A stretch of 64,000 nt of DNA, taken from assembly GCF_008932435.1 (NCBI RefSeq), contig NZ_WBWE01000001.1, forward strand, positions 248,001 to 312,000. Direction: 5' to 3'. Made by a program: the position numbers and the translations under genes. The notes beneath the pieces are model-generated. The model was not told where the DNA came from, made no database searches, and saw only the letters and a program-made list of their open reading frames with translations. The stretch's first letter is position 1. Each line of letters starts with the position of its first letter. Shown here one piece after another: positions 18,968 to 28,247 of this stretch. This DNA comes from Brucella pseudintermedia (GTDB lineage Bacteria > Pseudomonadota > Alphaproteobacteria > Rhizobiales > Rhizobiaceae).

Positions 18968-19858
18968 TTACTCCGCCGCAGCGCGCTTCGGCTGAACTTC
19001 TGCCGAATAGTCATTCATCAGAAGATTTGTGATTTCGGAAGGCTTGAACCGGTATTGGCCGATCTCCGAAACCGGCGTCACTTCCGCTGCCGTGCCGCAC
19101 AGGAAGCATTCGGAGAAACCGGCAAGTTCTTCCGGCATGATCGCCCGCTCGATGACTTCGATGCCGCGGCGCTTGGCAAGATCAATGATCGTGCGGCGCG
19201 TAATGCCGTCGAGGAAGCAGTCGGGCTTCGGCGTGTGCAGCGCCCCGTCCTTGACGAAGAACACATTGGCGCCGGTTGCTTCCGCAACCTGCCCGCGCCA
19301 GTCGAGCATCAGCGCATCCGCATAGCCCTTGGCCTCGGCGGCATGTTTGGAGATCGTGCAGATCATGTAGAGACCGGACGCTTTCGAGCGCGACGGCGCG
19401 GTGCGCGGGTCGGGGCGGCGATATTCGGCAACGTCGAGCCGGATGCCCTTCATTTTTTCTTCCGGCGAGAAATAGCTCGGCCATTGCCAGATCGCGATGG
19501 CCAGATGAATGCGGTTGTTCTGCGCCGAAACGCCCAGCGAATCCGAGCCGCGCCACGCGATCGGGCGCACATAGGCATCCTCGAAACCCTGTTTCTTGAG
19601 CAGTTCGCGGCAGGCATCGTTGATTTCTTCGACGCTGAAAGGAATCTCGAAACCGAGAATGCGCGCGGACTCATGCAGGCGTTCGGTATGCTCATTGAGC
19701 TTGAATATCTCGCCGCCATAGGCGCGCTCGCCTTCAAACACGGCGCTTGCATAATGCAGGCCATGGGTCAGCACATGGATTTTTGCATCCTTCCAGTCGA
19801 CGAATTCTCCGTCCAGCCAGATGAATCCGTCCCGTTGATCGAATGGAATCGCAGCCAT
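18968..19858 (-). CDS. ilvE: Branched-chain amino-acid aminotransferase
   Basis: A fold-IV PLP aminotransferase, 296 residues, catalysing the last step of valine, leucine and isoleucine synthesis and the reverse step in degradation. The PLP-binding Lys is K159 in SRSKASGLY. The signature E-x-TGAN-FFVKDG and the C-terminal CGTAAEVTPV are present, as is the N-terminal HGLHYASAVFEGERAY. Length is typical. ATG 19858 follows AAGGAGC. Confidence 0.95.
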   Translation of the reverse strand: MAAIPFDQRDGFIWLDGEFVDWKDAKIHVLTHGLHYASAVFEGERAYGGEIFKLNEHTERLHESARILGFEIPFSVEEINDACRELLKKQGFEDAYVRPIAWRGSDSLGVSAQNNRIHLAIAIWQWPSYFSPEEKMKGIRLDVAEYRRPDPRTAPSRSKASGLYMICTISKHAAEAKGYADALMLDWRGQVAEATGANVFFVKDGALHTPKPDCFLDGITRRTIIDLAKRRGIEVIERAIMPEELAGFSECFLCGTAAEVTPVSEIGQYRFKPSEITNLLMNDYSAEVQPKRAAAE

Positions 19859-20299
19859 TTTCTTGCTCCTTGACTTTCCTCGCGGCGCTGTCTCGACACG
19901 GTTTCAGGCCGATTTCAGACCGGACAAACTTCTCCGCGACCCGTCTTCCCCAGTTAAATCGATATAAATGGTGAGACGACCACCTTTTTCTGCGTAATTG
20001 CTGGCCTTTTTGTTCAAAATGCTTTGAGGTCACGCAAACATATTGCGCGAAATCCAGCCGGAGCATGCATGGACAGAAAATAAATCCTCCACAGGGATCG
20101 AATATTGCGGGGACCCTTCTCGCCATCCGTCCTCGGACGAGCGGCGGCAGACCGGCCAGCGCAATTATTCCTCCTCCATGCACGCGTCAGCGCAAACATT
20201 ATTCCAAAAAAGCCAGCTCACGCTTATCGAAAATTATCTGGGCGATTGAATTATGTCAATAATGCTGACATATTTAACGCAACAGAACGGAGCACCGAT
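19859..20299. other. Divergent intergenic region, ilvE / MarR regulator
   Basis: About 440 bp holding the control regions of both divergent genes. The only clear element is the inverted repeat at 20252-20272. Reading frames across this stretch are not protein-like. Confidence 0.55.
20252..20272. promoter_or_regulatory. Candidate operator for the MarR regulator
   Basis: TATGTCA-N7-TGACATA, a perfect 7-bp inverted repeat 28 bp before the MarR start codon. MarR dimers bind inverted repeats of about this size and usually repress their own gene, so autoregulation is a reasonable inference. Confidence 0.5.
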
Positions 20300-20821
20300 G
20301 TGAATTCGACGAACGATCTGAATTATATAAGCAATCCGTTGACGGCTGAGGAGGCGGCCGACCTCAACGTGATCGAACTTCTGTTTTTTTCCTATCGCGA
20401 TTTCACCGCCGACCCTGATCTCATTCTGGAAAAGATCGGATTCGGGCGGGCGCATCACCGCGTTCTTTACTTCATCAACCGCAAGCCCGGCATGACGGTT
20501 GCCGAACTGCTGGAGGTTCTGCGCATAACGAAGCAAAGCCTTTCGCGTGTGCTCAAGCAGCTCATCGATACCGGCCATGTCGTTCAGGCGACCGGCCTGC
20601 ATGACCGCCGCCACCGCAAGCTTTATCCGACCCGCAGCGGCCGTGAGCTGACGCTTGCGCTGGCCCTTCCGCAGTCGCGGCGCATCGCGCGCGCGCTGGA
20701 GGATTGCGGCCCGCAGGACCGCGCGGTGATCGAGCGCTTTCTCTATAATATGGTCAATCCCGAACGGCGTCCGCAGATCGACGAATTTTCTGCCGACGAT
20801 CCCTCGTCCCGGCCAGCTTGA
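20300..20821 (+). CDS. MarR-family transcriptional regulator (PetP-like)
   Basis: A 173-residue winged-helix regulator. The recognition helix is in MTVAELLEVLRITKQSLSRV, and the wing carries the MarR signature DRRHRKLYPTRSG. The GTG at 20300 follows GGAG by seven bases; upstream in-frame codons to 20105 lack family resemblance. It precedes an OmpR-type regulator and a histidine kinase on the same strand. A MarR-like petP beside petR is known from Rhodobacter and is annotated in Brucella. Here the genes are 160 bp apart and may not be one transcript. Confidence 0.85.
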   Translation: MNSTNDLNYISNPLTAEEAADLNVIELLFFSYRDFTADPDLILEKIGFGRAHHRVLYFINRKPGMTVAELLEVLRITKQSLSRVLKQLIDTGHVVQATGLHDRRHRKLYPTRSGRELTLALALPQSRRIARALEDCGPQDRAVIERFLYNMVNPERRPQIDEFSADDPSSRPA

Positions 20822-20982
20822 TACGAGTGTTACGCATCGTAGCAGTTAGTGCTTGCATAAAAGCAGGCCCGTGCAGGCAGTGAATGGACGTGCCGCATTC
20901 CTGTCGGTAATATGCGTGCCAAAGCATCGGGCTTAAGCCGCAATGCTGAAGCGAAATTATCAGAACGGGATCGAAAGACGCC

Positions 20983-21690
20983 ATGGCAGCAGAAGAAGAA
21001 AAAACGCTCTCGGATGACGCGCCGCATCTCCTCGTCGTTGACGACGACACGCGCATCCGCAGCCTTCTTTCGCAATATCTGACCAATAGCGGTTTCCGTG
21101 TCACCATTGCCGGCAGCGCCGCCGAAGCGCGCCGCAAGCTGGAAGGCATCGATTTCGACCTTCTGATCCTCGACGTCATGATGCCGGGCGAAACCGGCGT
21201 TTCGCTGACGCGCTCGCTGCGCGAAAAGAAGAATGTCCCCATCCTCATGCTGACGGCTTTGTCGGAAACCGACAACCGCATCGACGGGCTCGCCGCTGGC
21301 GCGGACGACTATCTGCCGAAGCCCTTCGATCCCCGCGAGCTGACGCTTCGCATCAACAATATTTTGCGGCGCGGCGCGCCTCCGGCGCAGCCCAAGATCG
21401 AACAGATCGTGTTCGGCCCCTATACGTTCTTCATCCCGCGTCGCGAGCTGAAAAAGGGTTCCGAAACGATCAAGCTGACCGATCGCGAGCAGGACATCAT
21501 GGCGATTTTCGCCGAGCGCGCCGGTGAAACGATCCCGCGTCACGAGTTGACCGGTCAGGACGGCGATGTCGGCGAGCGCACGATTGACGTCCAGATCAAT
21601 CGCCTACGCCGCAAGATCGAGCAGGACCCGGCCAATCCGGTCTGGCTCCAGACCGTGCGCGGCATCGGCTACAAGCTGAGCATCGAGTAG
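20983..21690 (+). CDS. OmpR/PhoB-family response regulator (PetR/EssR-like)
   Basis: A 235-residue two-component regulator: receiver domain with VVDDD near residue 18, the phospho-acceptor D64 in LLILDVMMPG and the conserved Lys in YLPKPFDP, then a C-terminal OmpR winged helix (LTDREQDIMAIF to TVRGIGYKL). The partner kinase starts 156 bp downstream. Brucella annotations call this locus petR, and a conserved alphaproteobacterial envelope-stress pair EssR-EssS appears to be the same type; I recall this rather than having checked it, so no symbol is given. Confidence 0.93.
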   Translation: MAAEEEKTLSDDAPHLLVVDDDTRIRSLLSQYLTNSGFRVTIAGSAAEARRKLEGIDFDLLILDVMMPGETGVSLTRSLREKKNVPILMLTALSETDNRIDGLAAGADDYLPKPFDPRELTLRINNILRRGAPPAQPKIEQIVFGPYTFFIPRRELKKGSETIKLTDREQDIMAIFAERAGETIPRHELTGQDGDVGERTIDVQINRLRRKIEQDPANPVWLQTVRGIGYKLSIE

Positions 21691-21846
21691 CAATCGGCAG
21701 TGCCGGGATAGTGCGATCGGAAATGGTATTCTCACAGAACGCGAAGCGCAGCCTGAAAAGAGCTTTCCGGTTGCGCCGCACACCGGGAACGCCATCGCCA
21801 GCCGCGAATGCCGTTCCTGTGCCGCAGCCAGTGTGGGCCTGACACG

Positions 21847-23190
21847 ATGAAATCGCCCTTGAGAAAATTCTCCCGCTGGTTGGCCCGCATCATGCCAAAG
21901 GGGCTTTATGCGCGCTCGCTCATCATCATCATCGCGCCGATGGTGCTGCTGCAATCCGTGATCGCCTATGTGTTCATGGAACGTCACTGGCAGATGGTGA
22001 CGGAACGTCTTTCCACCGCCGTCGTGCGCGATATTTCCGCGATCATCGACATTCTGGAGACCTATCCGCAGGAACCCGGCTACGATAATCTCATCCGCAT
22101 CGCGCAGCAGCGGCTGGCGCTGAATATCTCGATCCTGCCGCCGGATCCGCTGCCGCCGCCCGGACCGAAGCCGTTCTTCGCCATTCTCGATTACTTCCTC
22201 AGCGAAGAAATCACCCGCCAGATCAACCGGCCCTTCTGGGTGGATACGGTAGGCGATTCCGATCTCATCGAAATCCGCATCAAGCTTGAGGACAAGGTGT
22301 TGCGCGTCTTTGCAAGGCGCAGTCAGGCCTATGCGTCCAATACCGGCATCTTCCTGACGTGGATGGTGGGTACCGCGCTCGTTCTGCTCATCATCGCCAT
22401 CGCCTTCCTGCGCAACCAGATCAAGCCGATCCAGCAGCTTGCCGAGGCGGCGGAAAGTTTCGGCAAGGGACGCCCCATGCCCGAAGGTTTTCACCCGCGC
22501 GGCGCGGAGGAAGTGCGCCGCGCGGGCATTGCCTTCATCCAGATGCGCTCGCGCATCGAGCGCCAGATCGAGCAGCGCACGGCCATGCTGTCCGGCGTCA
22601 GCCACGACCTGCGCACCATCCTCACCCGCTTCAAGCTGCAACTGGCGCTGGCTGGCCATTCCATCGACACCGAGCCGCTCAATCAGGATATCGCCGACAT
22701 GCAGACCATGCTGGAAGGCTATCTCGCCTTTGCGCGCGGCGAAGGTTCGGAAGAAACGGCAAGCTATGATGTCTCCCGGCTGTGCGAAAAGCTGGAGAAC
22801 GAGGCGCGGCTGCGCGAACGCGGCTTCAAATACCGCATCGAGGGCGACAGCGAGGTCCATGTGCGCCCCAATGCCTTCTCGCGTCTGGTCAGCAACCTGG
22901 TTTCAAACGCCTTCCGTCATGCGCAAAATGTCGAGCTTTCCATTTCGCATGTCGAAGGCTGGCTGAAAGTGGTCGTGGACGATGACGGGCCGGGCATTCC
23001 GGAAGACCGGCGGGAAGATGTGTTTAAGCCATTCGTCCGGCTGGATGAGGCGCGAACGCAGGATTCCGGCGGCACGGGGGGGCTCGGGCTTGCCATTGCG
23101 CGCGACATCGCGCGCAGCCATGGCGGTGACATTTCGCTGGAAGATTCGCCGCTGGGCGGCCTCCGCGCCATCATCCACATTCCGGCTTAG
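21847..23190 (+). CDS. EnvZ/OmpB-type sensor histidine kinase (partner of the upstream regulator)
   Basis: A 447-residue inner-membrane kinase. Two membrane segments (~23-43 and ~167-188) enclose a ~120-residue periplasmic sensor with a Pro-rich PPDPLPPPGP stretch. A HAMP linker follows, then the phospho-acceptor H253 in GVSHDLRTILTR, and an ATPase domain with LVSNAFRHA (N box), DDDGPGIP (G1) and GTGGLGLAIA (G2). The H-box has Ile where most kinases have Pro after HDLRT. The ATG 21847 is the family-like start; an in-frame ATG 39 bp earlier is less likely. Confidence 0.92.
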   Translation: MKSPLRKFSRWLARIMPKGLYARSLIIIIAPMVLLQSVIAYVFMERHWQMVTERLSTAVVRDISAIIDILETYPQEPGYDNLIRIAQQRLALNISILPPDPLPPPGPKPFFAILDYFLSEEITRQINRPFWVDTVGDSDLIEIRIKLEDKVLRVFARRSQAYASNTGIFLTWMVGTALVLLIIAIAFLRNQIKPIQQLAEAAESFGKGRPMPEGFHPRGAEEVRRAGIAFIQMRSRIERQIEQRTAMLSGVSHDLRTILTRFKLQLALAGHSIDTEPLNQDIADMQTMLEGYLAFARGEGSEETASYDVSRLCEKLENEARLRERGFKYRIEGDSEVHVRPNAFSRLVSNLVSNAFRHAQNVELSISHVEGWLKVVVDDDGPGIPEDRREDVFKPFVRLDEARTQDSGGTGGLGLAIARDIARSHGGDISLEDSPLGGLRAIIHIPA

Positions 23191-23486
23191 AGCGGTTCCT
23201 GTTCTAACAGAAAAACCGTTTCATACTTTTGCTGGAAATTCTCCAGGCGTTCTGGCTTGGGGCTGGGGAAATAAACTTCAGAGCAAAGCGATAAGCAGGA
23301 GTTTTCACGCTTCTTTTCCCTCATCCTGAGGAGCCGTTGAAAACGGCGTCTCGAAGGGCTGAGGGAAAACGCCCAATGCCTGCCACAGTGCCTGCCCTCG
23401 TCCTTCGAGACGGCTCCTTCGCAAGCTCAGAAGCCTCCTCAGGATGAGGGGTCGACGCGGTTGCTCAACGCGAAATCATCACGCTC
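23191..23486. other. Repeat-rich intergenic region after the kinase gene
   Basis: No gene. It holds a short AGCGGTT-type palindrome at 23190-23220 just after the kinase stop codon, and the large inverted repeat at 23318-23450. Confidence 0.7.
23318..23450. repeat. Large inverted-repeat element (CCCTCATCCTGAGGA family)
   Basis: CCTCATCCTGAGGAG at the left is matched by CTCCTCAGGATGAGG at the right. GGCGTCTCGAAGG and CCTTCGAGACGGC form a second nested pair. The ~133-bp unit would fold into a branched hairpin. Such CTCATCCTGAGGA palindromes are common intergenic repeats in several alphaproteobacteria. Confidence 0.8.
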
Positions 23487-23834
23487 TTAATAAAGCTTGC
23501 CGCCGTTTGGCACCGGCTTGTCGATGGCTGCGAGGACCACTTCACCGTTTTCATCCGGCATGCCGAGCGTCAGCACCTCCGACATGAAGGGACCGATCTG
23601 GCGGGGCGGAAAATTCACCACAGCCATGACCTGTTTGCCGATCAATTCTTCTGCCGTATAGCGCTTGGTAATCTGGGCCGATGATTTCTTGATGCCGATC
23701 TTTTCGCCGAAATCGATCTTCAGCTTGTAGGCGGGCTTGCGCGCTTCAGGAAATGGCACGGCTTCCACGATGGTTCCGCTGCGGATATCGACCTTTTCGA
23801 AATCCGCCCAGCTTATGGTGGTGGCTTCGCTCAT
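23487..23834 (-). CDS. csaA: tRNA-binding-domain protein CsaA
   Basis: A 115-residue OB-fold protein of the CsaA/EMAP-II tRNA-binding family, a chaperone-like factor linked to protein export in Bacillus. Recognisable parts are FEKVDIRSGTIVEA, the KLKIDFG strand, SSAQITKRYT and the closing GMPDENGEVVLAAIDKPVPNG. Length and start (ATG 23834) are standard. A 149-bp palindromic element lies directly upstream, between it and ybjN. Confidence 0.93.
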   Translation of the reverse strand: MSEATTISWADFEKVDIRSGTIVEAVPFPEARKPAYKLKIDFGEKIGIKKSSAQITKRYTAEELIGKQVMAVVNFPPRQIGPFMSEVLTLGMPDENGEVVLAAIDKPVPNGGKLY

Positions 23835-23866
23835 TTTTTACTCCCCCTCACTCACTCACGATCGAA

Positions 23867-24015
23867 TGAGAGCCTGAATTCAAAAGCGTCATGTGCGTGC
23901 GAAAATGGCGATTTTCGAGTACCGGAGCGGAGCGTACTTGAATGTACGTGAGCACCGGAACGCAGATAAATTGCCATTTGCAGCCGCACAGGGTGACTTT
24001 TGGAACAGGCTCTCA
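23867..24015. repeat. 149-bp nested palindromic element between csaA and ybjN
   Basis: Perfect terminal inverted repeats TGAGAGCCTG (23867-23876) and CAGGCTCTCA (24006-24015). Inside, nearly the whole unit pairs: TTCAAAAGCGTCA with TGACTTTTGGAA, AAAATGGCGATTTT with AAATTGCCATTT, GTACCGGAGC with GCACCGGAAC, and a CGTAC-TTGAAT-GTACG tip. It looks like a MITE-like or RNA-hairpin repeat. Its last three bases form the ybjN stop codon. Confidence 0.8.
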
Positions 24016-24513
24016 GGCGCGACCGACTGTCTCGAACACCACACTCTCCAGCGCCTCGCGGGCCGTCACGCCCGACCAGACCACGAACTGAAAAGCCTGA
24101 AAATAGGCCTCGCAGGCTTCCAGCGCCGCCGAAAGCAGCACTTCCACCTGACGGCTGGTCGGCTCCGCGCCGCCTGCCAGCAGCAGCGACTGGCGATACA
24201 TGATCGCGCCTTCCTGCTGCCAGAGATCGAAATGGCCCATCAGCAGTTTTTCGTTGATGAGCGAAAGCAGGCGCATCACTTCGTTGACGCGTGGCTCGGC
24301 CACCTTGATGTCGAATGCGCAGGCCAGATGCAATGCCTCGAAATCCTCCATCCAGGAAAACGAGATGTGATAGTCAGTCCAGTTGCCCGCAACCGAGATT
24401 GCGATTTCGTCGTCGCCAGTCCGCTCGAACGTCCAGTCGTTTGAATGCGCGACCTGTTCGATCACATCCACCGGATGCGCCTCACGTGCGAATTCAAGCT
24501 CAAGAAGGCTCAT
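24013..24513 (-). CDS. YbjN-domain protein
   Basis: A 166-residue member of the YbjN family, related in fold to type III secretion chaperones; in enterobacteria YbjN affects stress and surface traits. Visible parts are HPVDVIEQVAHSNDWTFERTGDDEI, split by typical beta strands, then WMEDFEALHLACAFD and a helical C-terminus. The stop codon is contributed by the terminal repeat of the palindromic element at 23867-24015, so the original C-terminus may have been slightly different. The start at 24513 is conventional. Confidence 0.85.
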   Translation of the reverse strand: MSLLELEFAREAHPVDVIEQVAHSNDWTFERTGDDEIAISVAGNWTDYHISFSWMEDFEALHLACAFDIKVAEPRVNEVMRLLSLINEKLLMGHFDLWQQEGAIMYRQSLLLAGGAEPTSRQVEVLLSAALEACEAYFQAFQFVVWSGVTAREALESVVFETVGRA

Positions 24514-24942
24514 GTCCGTTTCCTGTTCTGGGAATCATCTGCCCCCAGATGTTTCCTAATTCCCGGCGTGCAGGTAACTGCCCGCCCGCGCCGGTCACCG
24601 CGCAAGAACAGGCGCAGGAAAACAGGCACGAATTGATCGGTCGAGGAACCGGCATGCACGGTGGCATGCAAGCGCCCCAATGGCACACGCACATACGCAA
24701 CTGATACTGGAAAGCAGCCTGAAAGACGCGAAACCTGACACACAGCCCCTCGCCGCCGCCCACATGACCGCATTACGAATCATGTAGTGTTTTCAGTCTA
24801 TTGATGCTGAATCTGAACGCCAGCCCCTTTTCAAAAAAGAGACATGAAAGCATGTGGAAATATGCGGGGGGCGGGCCGCGACCCTTGCCTTAACCGACTC
24901 TAAGACAAGGGTTTTTGCCGCTTGCGGCCTGTTAATAAATAA
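24514..24942. other. Intergenic region, ybjN to ubiK
   Basis: About 430 bp in which I see no gene, RNA or terminator. It includes a paired GGCATGC motif near 24652-24670. Reading frames here have no protein-like content. Confidence 0.5.
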
Positions 24943-25263
24943 TCAGGGATTATTTTTGGATTTTGCCGAAGTTGAAGCCGATTTTGCCGTTTTGGCATCG
25001 GAATCGGCTTCCAATTTCGCAAGACGCGCTTCGAGAGCTTCGATTCTTGCCAGCAAGGCGCTGTTTTCCGCGCGTGCCTTGATCGCCATTTCGCGAACGG
25101 CTTCGAAGTCTTCGCGCTGCACGACATCGAGCGTGTTCAGCACGCGTTCGCCCTGCGAACGCAGCGCCGTTTCCACTTCGCGGCGCACGCCCTGCGCAGC
25201 GCCTGCCGCATCCGTCACAAGCTTGGCGAGTTCATCGAGAACCCGGTTCTGTCCGCTGGTCAT
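24943..25263 (-). CDS. ubiK: Ubiquinone biosynthesis accessory factor UbiK (BMFP/YqiC family)
   Basis: A 106-residue protein with the BMFP pattern: an amphipathic N-terminal helix (RVLDELAKLVTDAAGAAQG) and a central coiled coil (REDFEAVREMAIKARAEN then LEARLAKLEAD). A Lys/Ser/Ala tail follows. UbiK binds membranes and supports the Ubi complex in coenzyme Q synthesis. It is divergent from lgt, with short spacing. ATG 25263 is preceded by AAGAAAGCC. Confidence 0.85.
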   Translation of the reverse strand: MTSGQNRVLDELAKLVTDAAGAAQGVRREVETALRSQGERVLNTLDVVQREDFEAVREMAIKARAENSALLARIEALEARLAKLEADSDAKTAKSASTSAKSKNNP

Positions 25264-25425
25264 GGCTTTCTTCCTATCTGTTTAACGGCCTGCTCGACCC
25301 TGAATTTGAAATAGGGCTGTCTCCGTTGCGATGCAAGCGCGGGCCTGCAATCGTGATTAATCCAAACCCGGCTTGACCGCCGAAACTTCGTCCAGCATGT
25401 TCCCCTCACAAAATGGAGTGATTTC

Positions 25426-26271
25426 ATGATCGAGACGTTGCTGCCCGTATCGGCGCTCGCCTTCCCCAATATCGATCCGGTGATTTTCAGGATCGGGCCG
25501 CTGGCAGTGCACTGGTACGGCCTCGGCTATGTCGTGGGCATCATGTTCGCCTGGTGGTACGGCAAGAAGCTCCTGCGAAGCCACCGCCTGTGGGCGAACA
25601 ACCAGCCGCCCATGGCGCCCGAAGCGCTCGACGATTTCGTCATCTGGGCGGCGCTCGGCGTCGTGCTGGGTGGGCGCATCGGCTATGTGCTCTTCTATAA
25701 TTTCTCCTTTTACATCTCCAACCCGCTCGCCATTCCGGCGGTGTGGGATGGCGGCATGTCGTTCCACGGCGGCATTCTGGGCACGACGCTCGCCATGTTC
25801 CTGTTTGCCCGCTCGCGCGGCATCAGGGTGTGGAGCATGTTCGACACGATTGCCGCCGGTGTTCCGGTCGGGCTTGGCGTGGTGCGCGTCGCCAATTTCA
25901 TCAATTCGGAACTATGGGGCCGCGTCAGCGATGTGCCTTGGGCGGTCTATTTCCCCAATGGCGGTCCGCTGCCGCGCCATCCAAGCCAGCTTTATGAAGC
26001 CTTCCTTGAGGGGTTGGTACTGTTCTTCGTGCTGTTCCTGCTCGTCTGGGTCGGGCGCAAGCTGAAGAAGCCGGGCTTCCTCGCGGGCGCATTCGTCACC
26101 GGCTACGGCCTCAGCCGCATCGTGGTCGAATTCTTCCGCGAGCCGGACGCACAGCTCGGCTATCTCTTCGGCGGATGGCTTACCATGGGCATGGTGCTTT
26201 CGGTCCCGATGGTGCTGATCGGGCTCTGGGCCATGTGGCGCGCAAACCGGGCCGCGGCAAAGGATGCCTGA
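25426..26271 (+). CDS. lgt: Prolipoprotein diacylglyceryl transferase
   Basis: Inner-membrane enzyme, 281 residues, that transfers diacylglycerol from phosphatidylglycerol to the lipobox Cys of prolipoproteins. Seven membrane segments are visible. The hallmark FHGGILG occurs near residue 111, with the signature [13 protein letters not shown] (Ala in place of the second Gly of the textbook form) and [15 protein letters not shown] 25426 follows GGAGTGATTTC. The stop codon overlaps the next gene by 8 bp, indicating translational coupling. Confidence 0.96.
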   Translation: MIETLLPVSALAFPNIDPVIFRIGPLAVHWYGLGYVVGIMFAWWYGKKLLRSHRLWANNQPPMAPEALDDFVIWAALGVVLGGRIGYVLFYNFSFYISNPLAIPAVWDGGMSFHGGILGTTLAMFLFARSRGIRVWSMFDTIAAGVPVGLGVVRVANFINSELWGRVSDVPWAVYFPNGGPLPRHPSQLYEAFLEGLVLFFVLFLLVWVGRKLKKPGFLAGAFVTGYGLSRIVVEFFREPDAQLGYLFGGWLTMGMVLSVPMVLIGLWAMWRANRAAAKDA

Positions 26272-27352
26272 CCTCTCGCTGAAAGACCGGCTGAAACGCC
26301 TGATCGCCGCCTCCGGGCCGATCAGTGTCGCCGATTACATGGCCGCCTGCCTCGGCGACCGCGAGGCGGGCTATTACACCACGCGCGAACCTTTCGGACG
26401 CGACGGCGATTTCATCACCGCGCCGGAGGTGAGCCAGATGTTCGGCGAACTGATCGGCATATGGTGCGTCAGCGAATGGGATGCGCTGGGACGCCCGGAT
26501 AATGTGGTGCTGTGCGAGATCGGCCCCGGTCGCGGCACGCTGATGAGCGACATGCTGCGCACCATCGGCAGGCTTGCCCCGCAAATGCTGGCCCATGCGC
26601 ATGTTGCCATGGTCGAAACCAGCCCGCGCCTTGTCGAAAGACAGAAGGAAAAGCTGGCCGATGCAGGCGCGAAGATCGACTGGTTCGAGCGTTTCGCCGA
26701 TATTCCCGCCGATGGGCCGCTGATCCTCGTTACCAATGAGCTGTTCGACGCGATCCCGTTCCGGCAATTCGTCAAGGTGGGTGGCCGCTTTGTCGAACGG
26801 ATGATCGCGCTCGACGAGAAGGACGCGTTTCAATTCGTCAGCGGTCTGGGCGGCATAGACCCCGCTCTCCTGCCGCAAGGTCACGCAGACGCAGAAGAAG
26901 GGGCTATCTTTGAAGCAGCCCCGGCGCGCACGGCCTTGATGCAGGAAATCGCCAGCCGTATCGCGACAACGCGCGGCGCGGCGCTCAACATCGATTACGG
27001 CCATCTGGAATCCGGCTTTGGCGACACGCTGCAAGCCATGCTGAAACACGGGTTTGACGATGTGTTCGCCCATCCGGGCGAAGCCGATCTCACCAGCCAT
27101 GTCGATTTCGACAGTCTGGAGAAGACCGCAAAAGCCTGCGGCTGCAAGACCGGAACCATGACGCAGGGCGAGTTTCTGCTTGCAATGGGCTTAGCTGATC
27201 GCGCCGGGCGGCTCGGCGCGGGCAAGGATGCGGCGTTTCAGGAGAAAATCCGACAGGACGTCGAAAGGCTGGCCGCGCCCGATCAGATGGGAACCTTGTT
27301 CAAGGTTCTCGCATTGAGTGACCGGCAGACACGTCTTTTGCCTTTTGAATGA
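26264..27352 (+). CDS. SAM-dependent methyltransferase, MidA/NDUFAF7 family
   Basis: A 362-residue protein of the DUF185 family. In mitochondria the homologue NDUFAF7 methylates an Arg of complex I during assembly. The SAM-binding motif is [16 protein letters not shown] (~86-101), with conserved [22 protein letters not shown], split here as family landmarks near residues 45-65, and [11 protein letters not shown]. The start overlaps the end of lgt. A complex I role in bacteria is inferred from the family. Confidence 0.92.
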   Translation: MPDLSLKDRLKRLIAASGPISVADYMAACLGDREAGYYTTREPFGRDGDFITAPEVSQMFGELIGIWCVSEWDALGRPDNVVLCEIGPGRGTLMSDMLRTIGRLAPQMLAHAHVAMVETSPRLVERQKEKLADAGAKIDWFERFADIPADGPLILVTNELFDAIPFRQFVKVGGRFVERMIALDEKDAFQFVSGLGGIDPALLPQGHADAEEGAIFEAAPARTALMQEIASRIATTRGAALNIDYGHLESGFGDTLQAMLKHGFDDVFAHPGEADLTSHVDFDSLEKTAKACGCKTGTMTQGEFLLAMGLADRAGRLGAGKDAAFQEKIRQDVERLAAPDQMGTLFKVLALSDRQTRLLPFE

Positions 27353-27440
27353 GAACTACCAGATCACGCTCTTTTAGAAAGCCGCGATTGACAAGCCGTC
27401 CGAGCTCCCCCACCATCCCGCCGTTTGAAACGAGATTGCC

Positions 27441-28238
27441 ATGACAGACACGCCGCAACCGCTCCGTTCGCCTCTCCTTGAAAAGCCCGTGGCGCAGAAC
27501 GGGAAGCGGATCGCGCATGGCTTTTTCACCCGCAAGGGCGGCGTTTCCGATGGCATCTATACGGGCCTCAATGTCGGCAGCGGATCGAACGATGTGCCGG
27601 AAAAGGTCGCGGAGAATCGCCGCCGTGTCGCAGCAACCCTTGGCGTTGCGCCCGATCATCTCATGACGGTGCATCAGGTCCATTCGCCCGATGTTATCCG
27701 CGTCACCGAACCTTTCGGCAGCCCGCGCCCCAAGGCCGACGCCATGGTGACCAATGTTCCCGGCATTGCCATCGGCGCGCTTTCCGCCGATTGCGGCCCG
27801 GTGCTTTTTGCCGATCATGAAGCCGGAATCATCGGTTCCGCCCATGCCGGATGGCGCGGCGCTTTTGGCGGCGTTCTTGAAAACACCATCGAGGCCATGA
27901 TCGGGCTTGGCGCGAAGCGCGAAAATATCGTCGCCGTTCTGGGACCGACCATCGGACCGGAAAACTATGAGGTCGGACCGGAATTCTATGCCGAGTTCAT
28001 CGGCAGGGACCCGGCCTATACCGCCTATTTCCGTCCATCGGACAAGGCAGACCACAAGCTGTTCGACCTGTGGACATTCATCACCGACCGTCTGACGAAG
28101 GCTGGCGTAAAGGCCGAATCCCTGCGCCAATGCACCTATGCCGATGAGGAACAGTTCTATTCCTACCGGCGCACCACCCATCGCAACGAACCCGATTACG
28201 GGCGTCAGATTGCAGCGATCGCCATCATAGAAGATTAG
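27441..28238 (+). CDS. pgeF: Peptidoglycan editing factor PgeF (YfiH/multicopper polyphenol oxidase-like)
   Basis: A 265-residue laccase-like-fold protein that removes mis-incorporated L-Ser from wall precursors, as shown for E. coli YfiH. The Cys/His metal site is present: HQVHSPDV, SADCGPVLFAD and AHAGWRGAFGG, plus CTYADEEQFYSYRR near the end. ATG 27441 follows the midA gene by 88 bp and precedes the M24 peptidase by 9 bp. The run lgt-midA-pgeF-peptidase is probably one operon. Confidence 0.94.
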   Translation: MTDTPQPLRSPLLEKPVAQNGKRIAHGFFTRKGGVSDGIYTGLNVGSGSNDVPEKVAENRRRVAATLGVAPDHLMTVHQVHSPDVIRVTEPFGSPRPKADAMVTNVPGIAIGALSADCGPVLFADHEAGIIGSAHAGWRGAFGGVLENTIEAMIGLGAKRENIVAVLGPTIGPENYEVGPEFYAEFIGRDPAYTAYFRPSDKADHKLFDLWTFITDRLTKAGVKAESLRQCTYADEEQFYSYRRTTHRNEPDYGRQIAAIAIIED

Positions 28239-28247
28239 GAGAACCGC

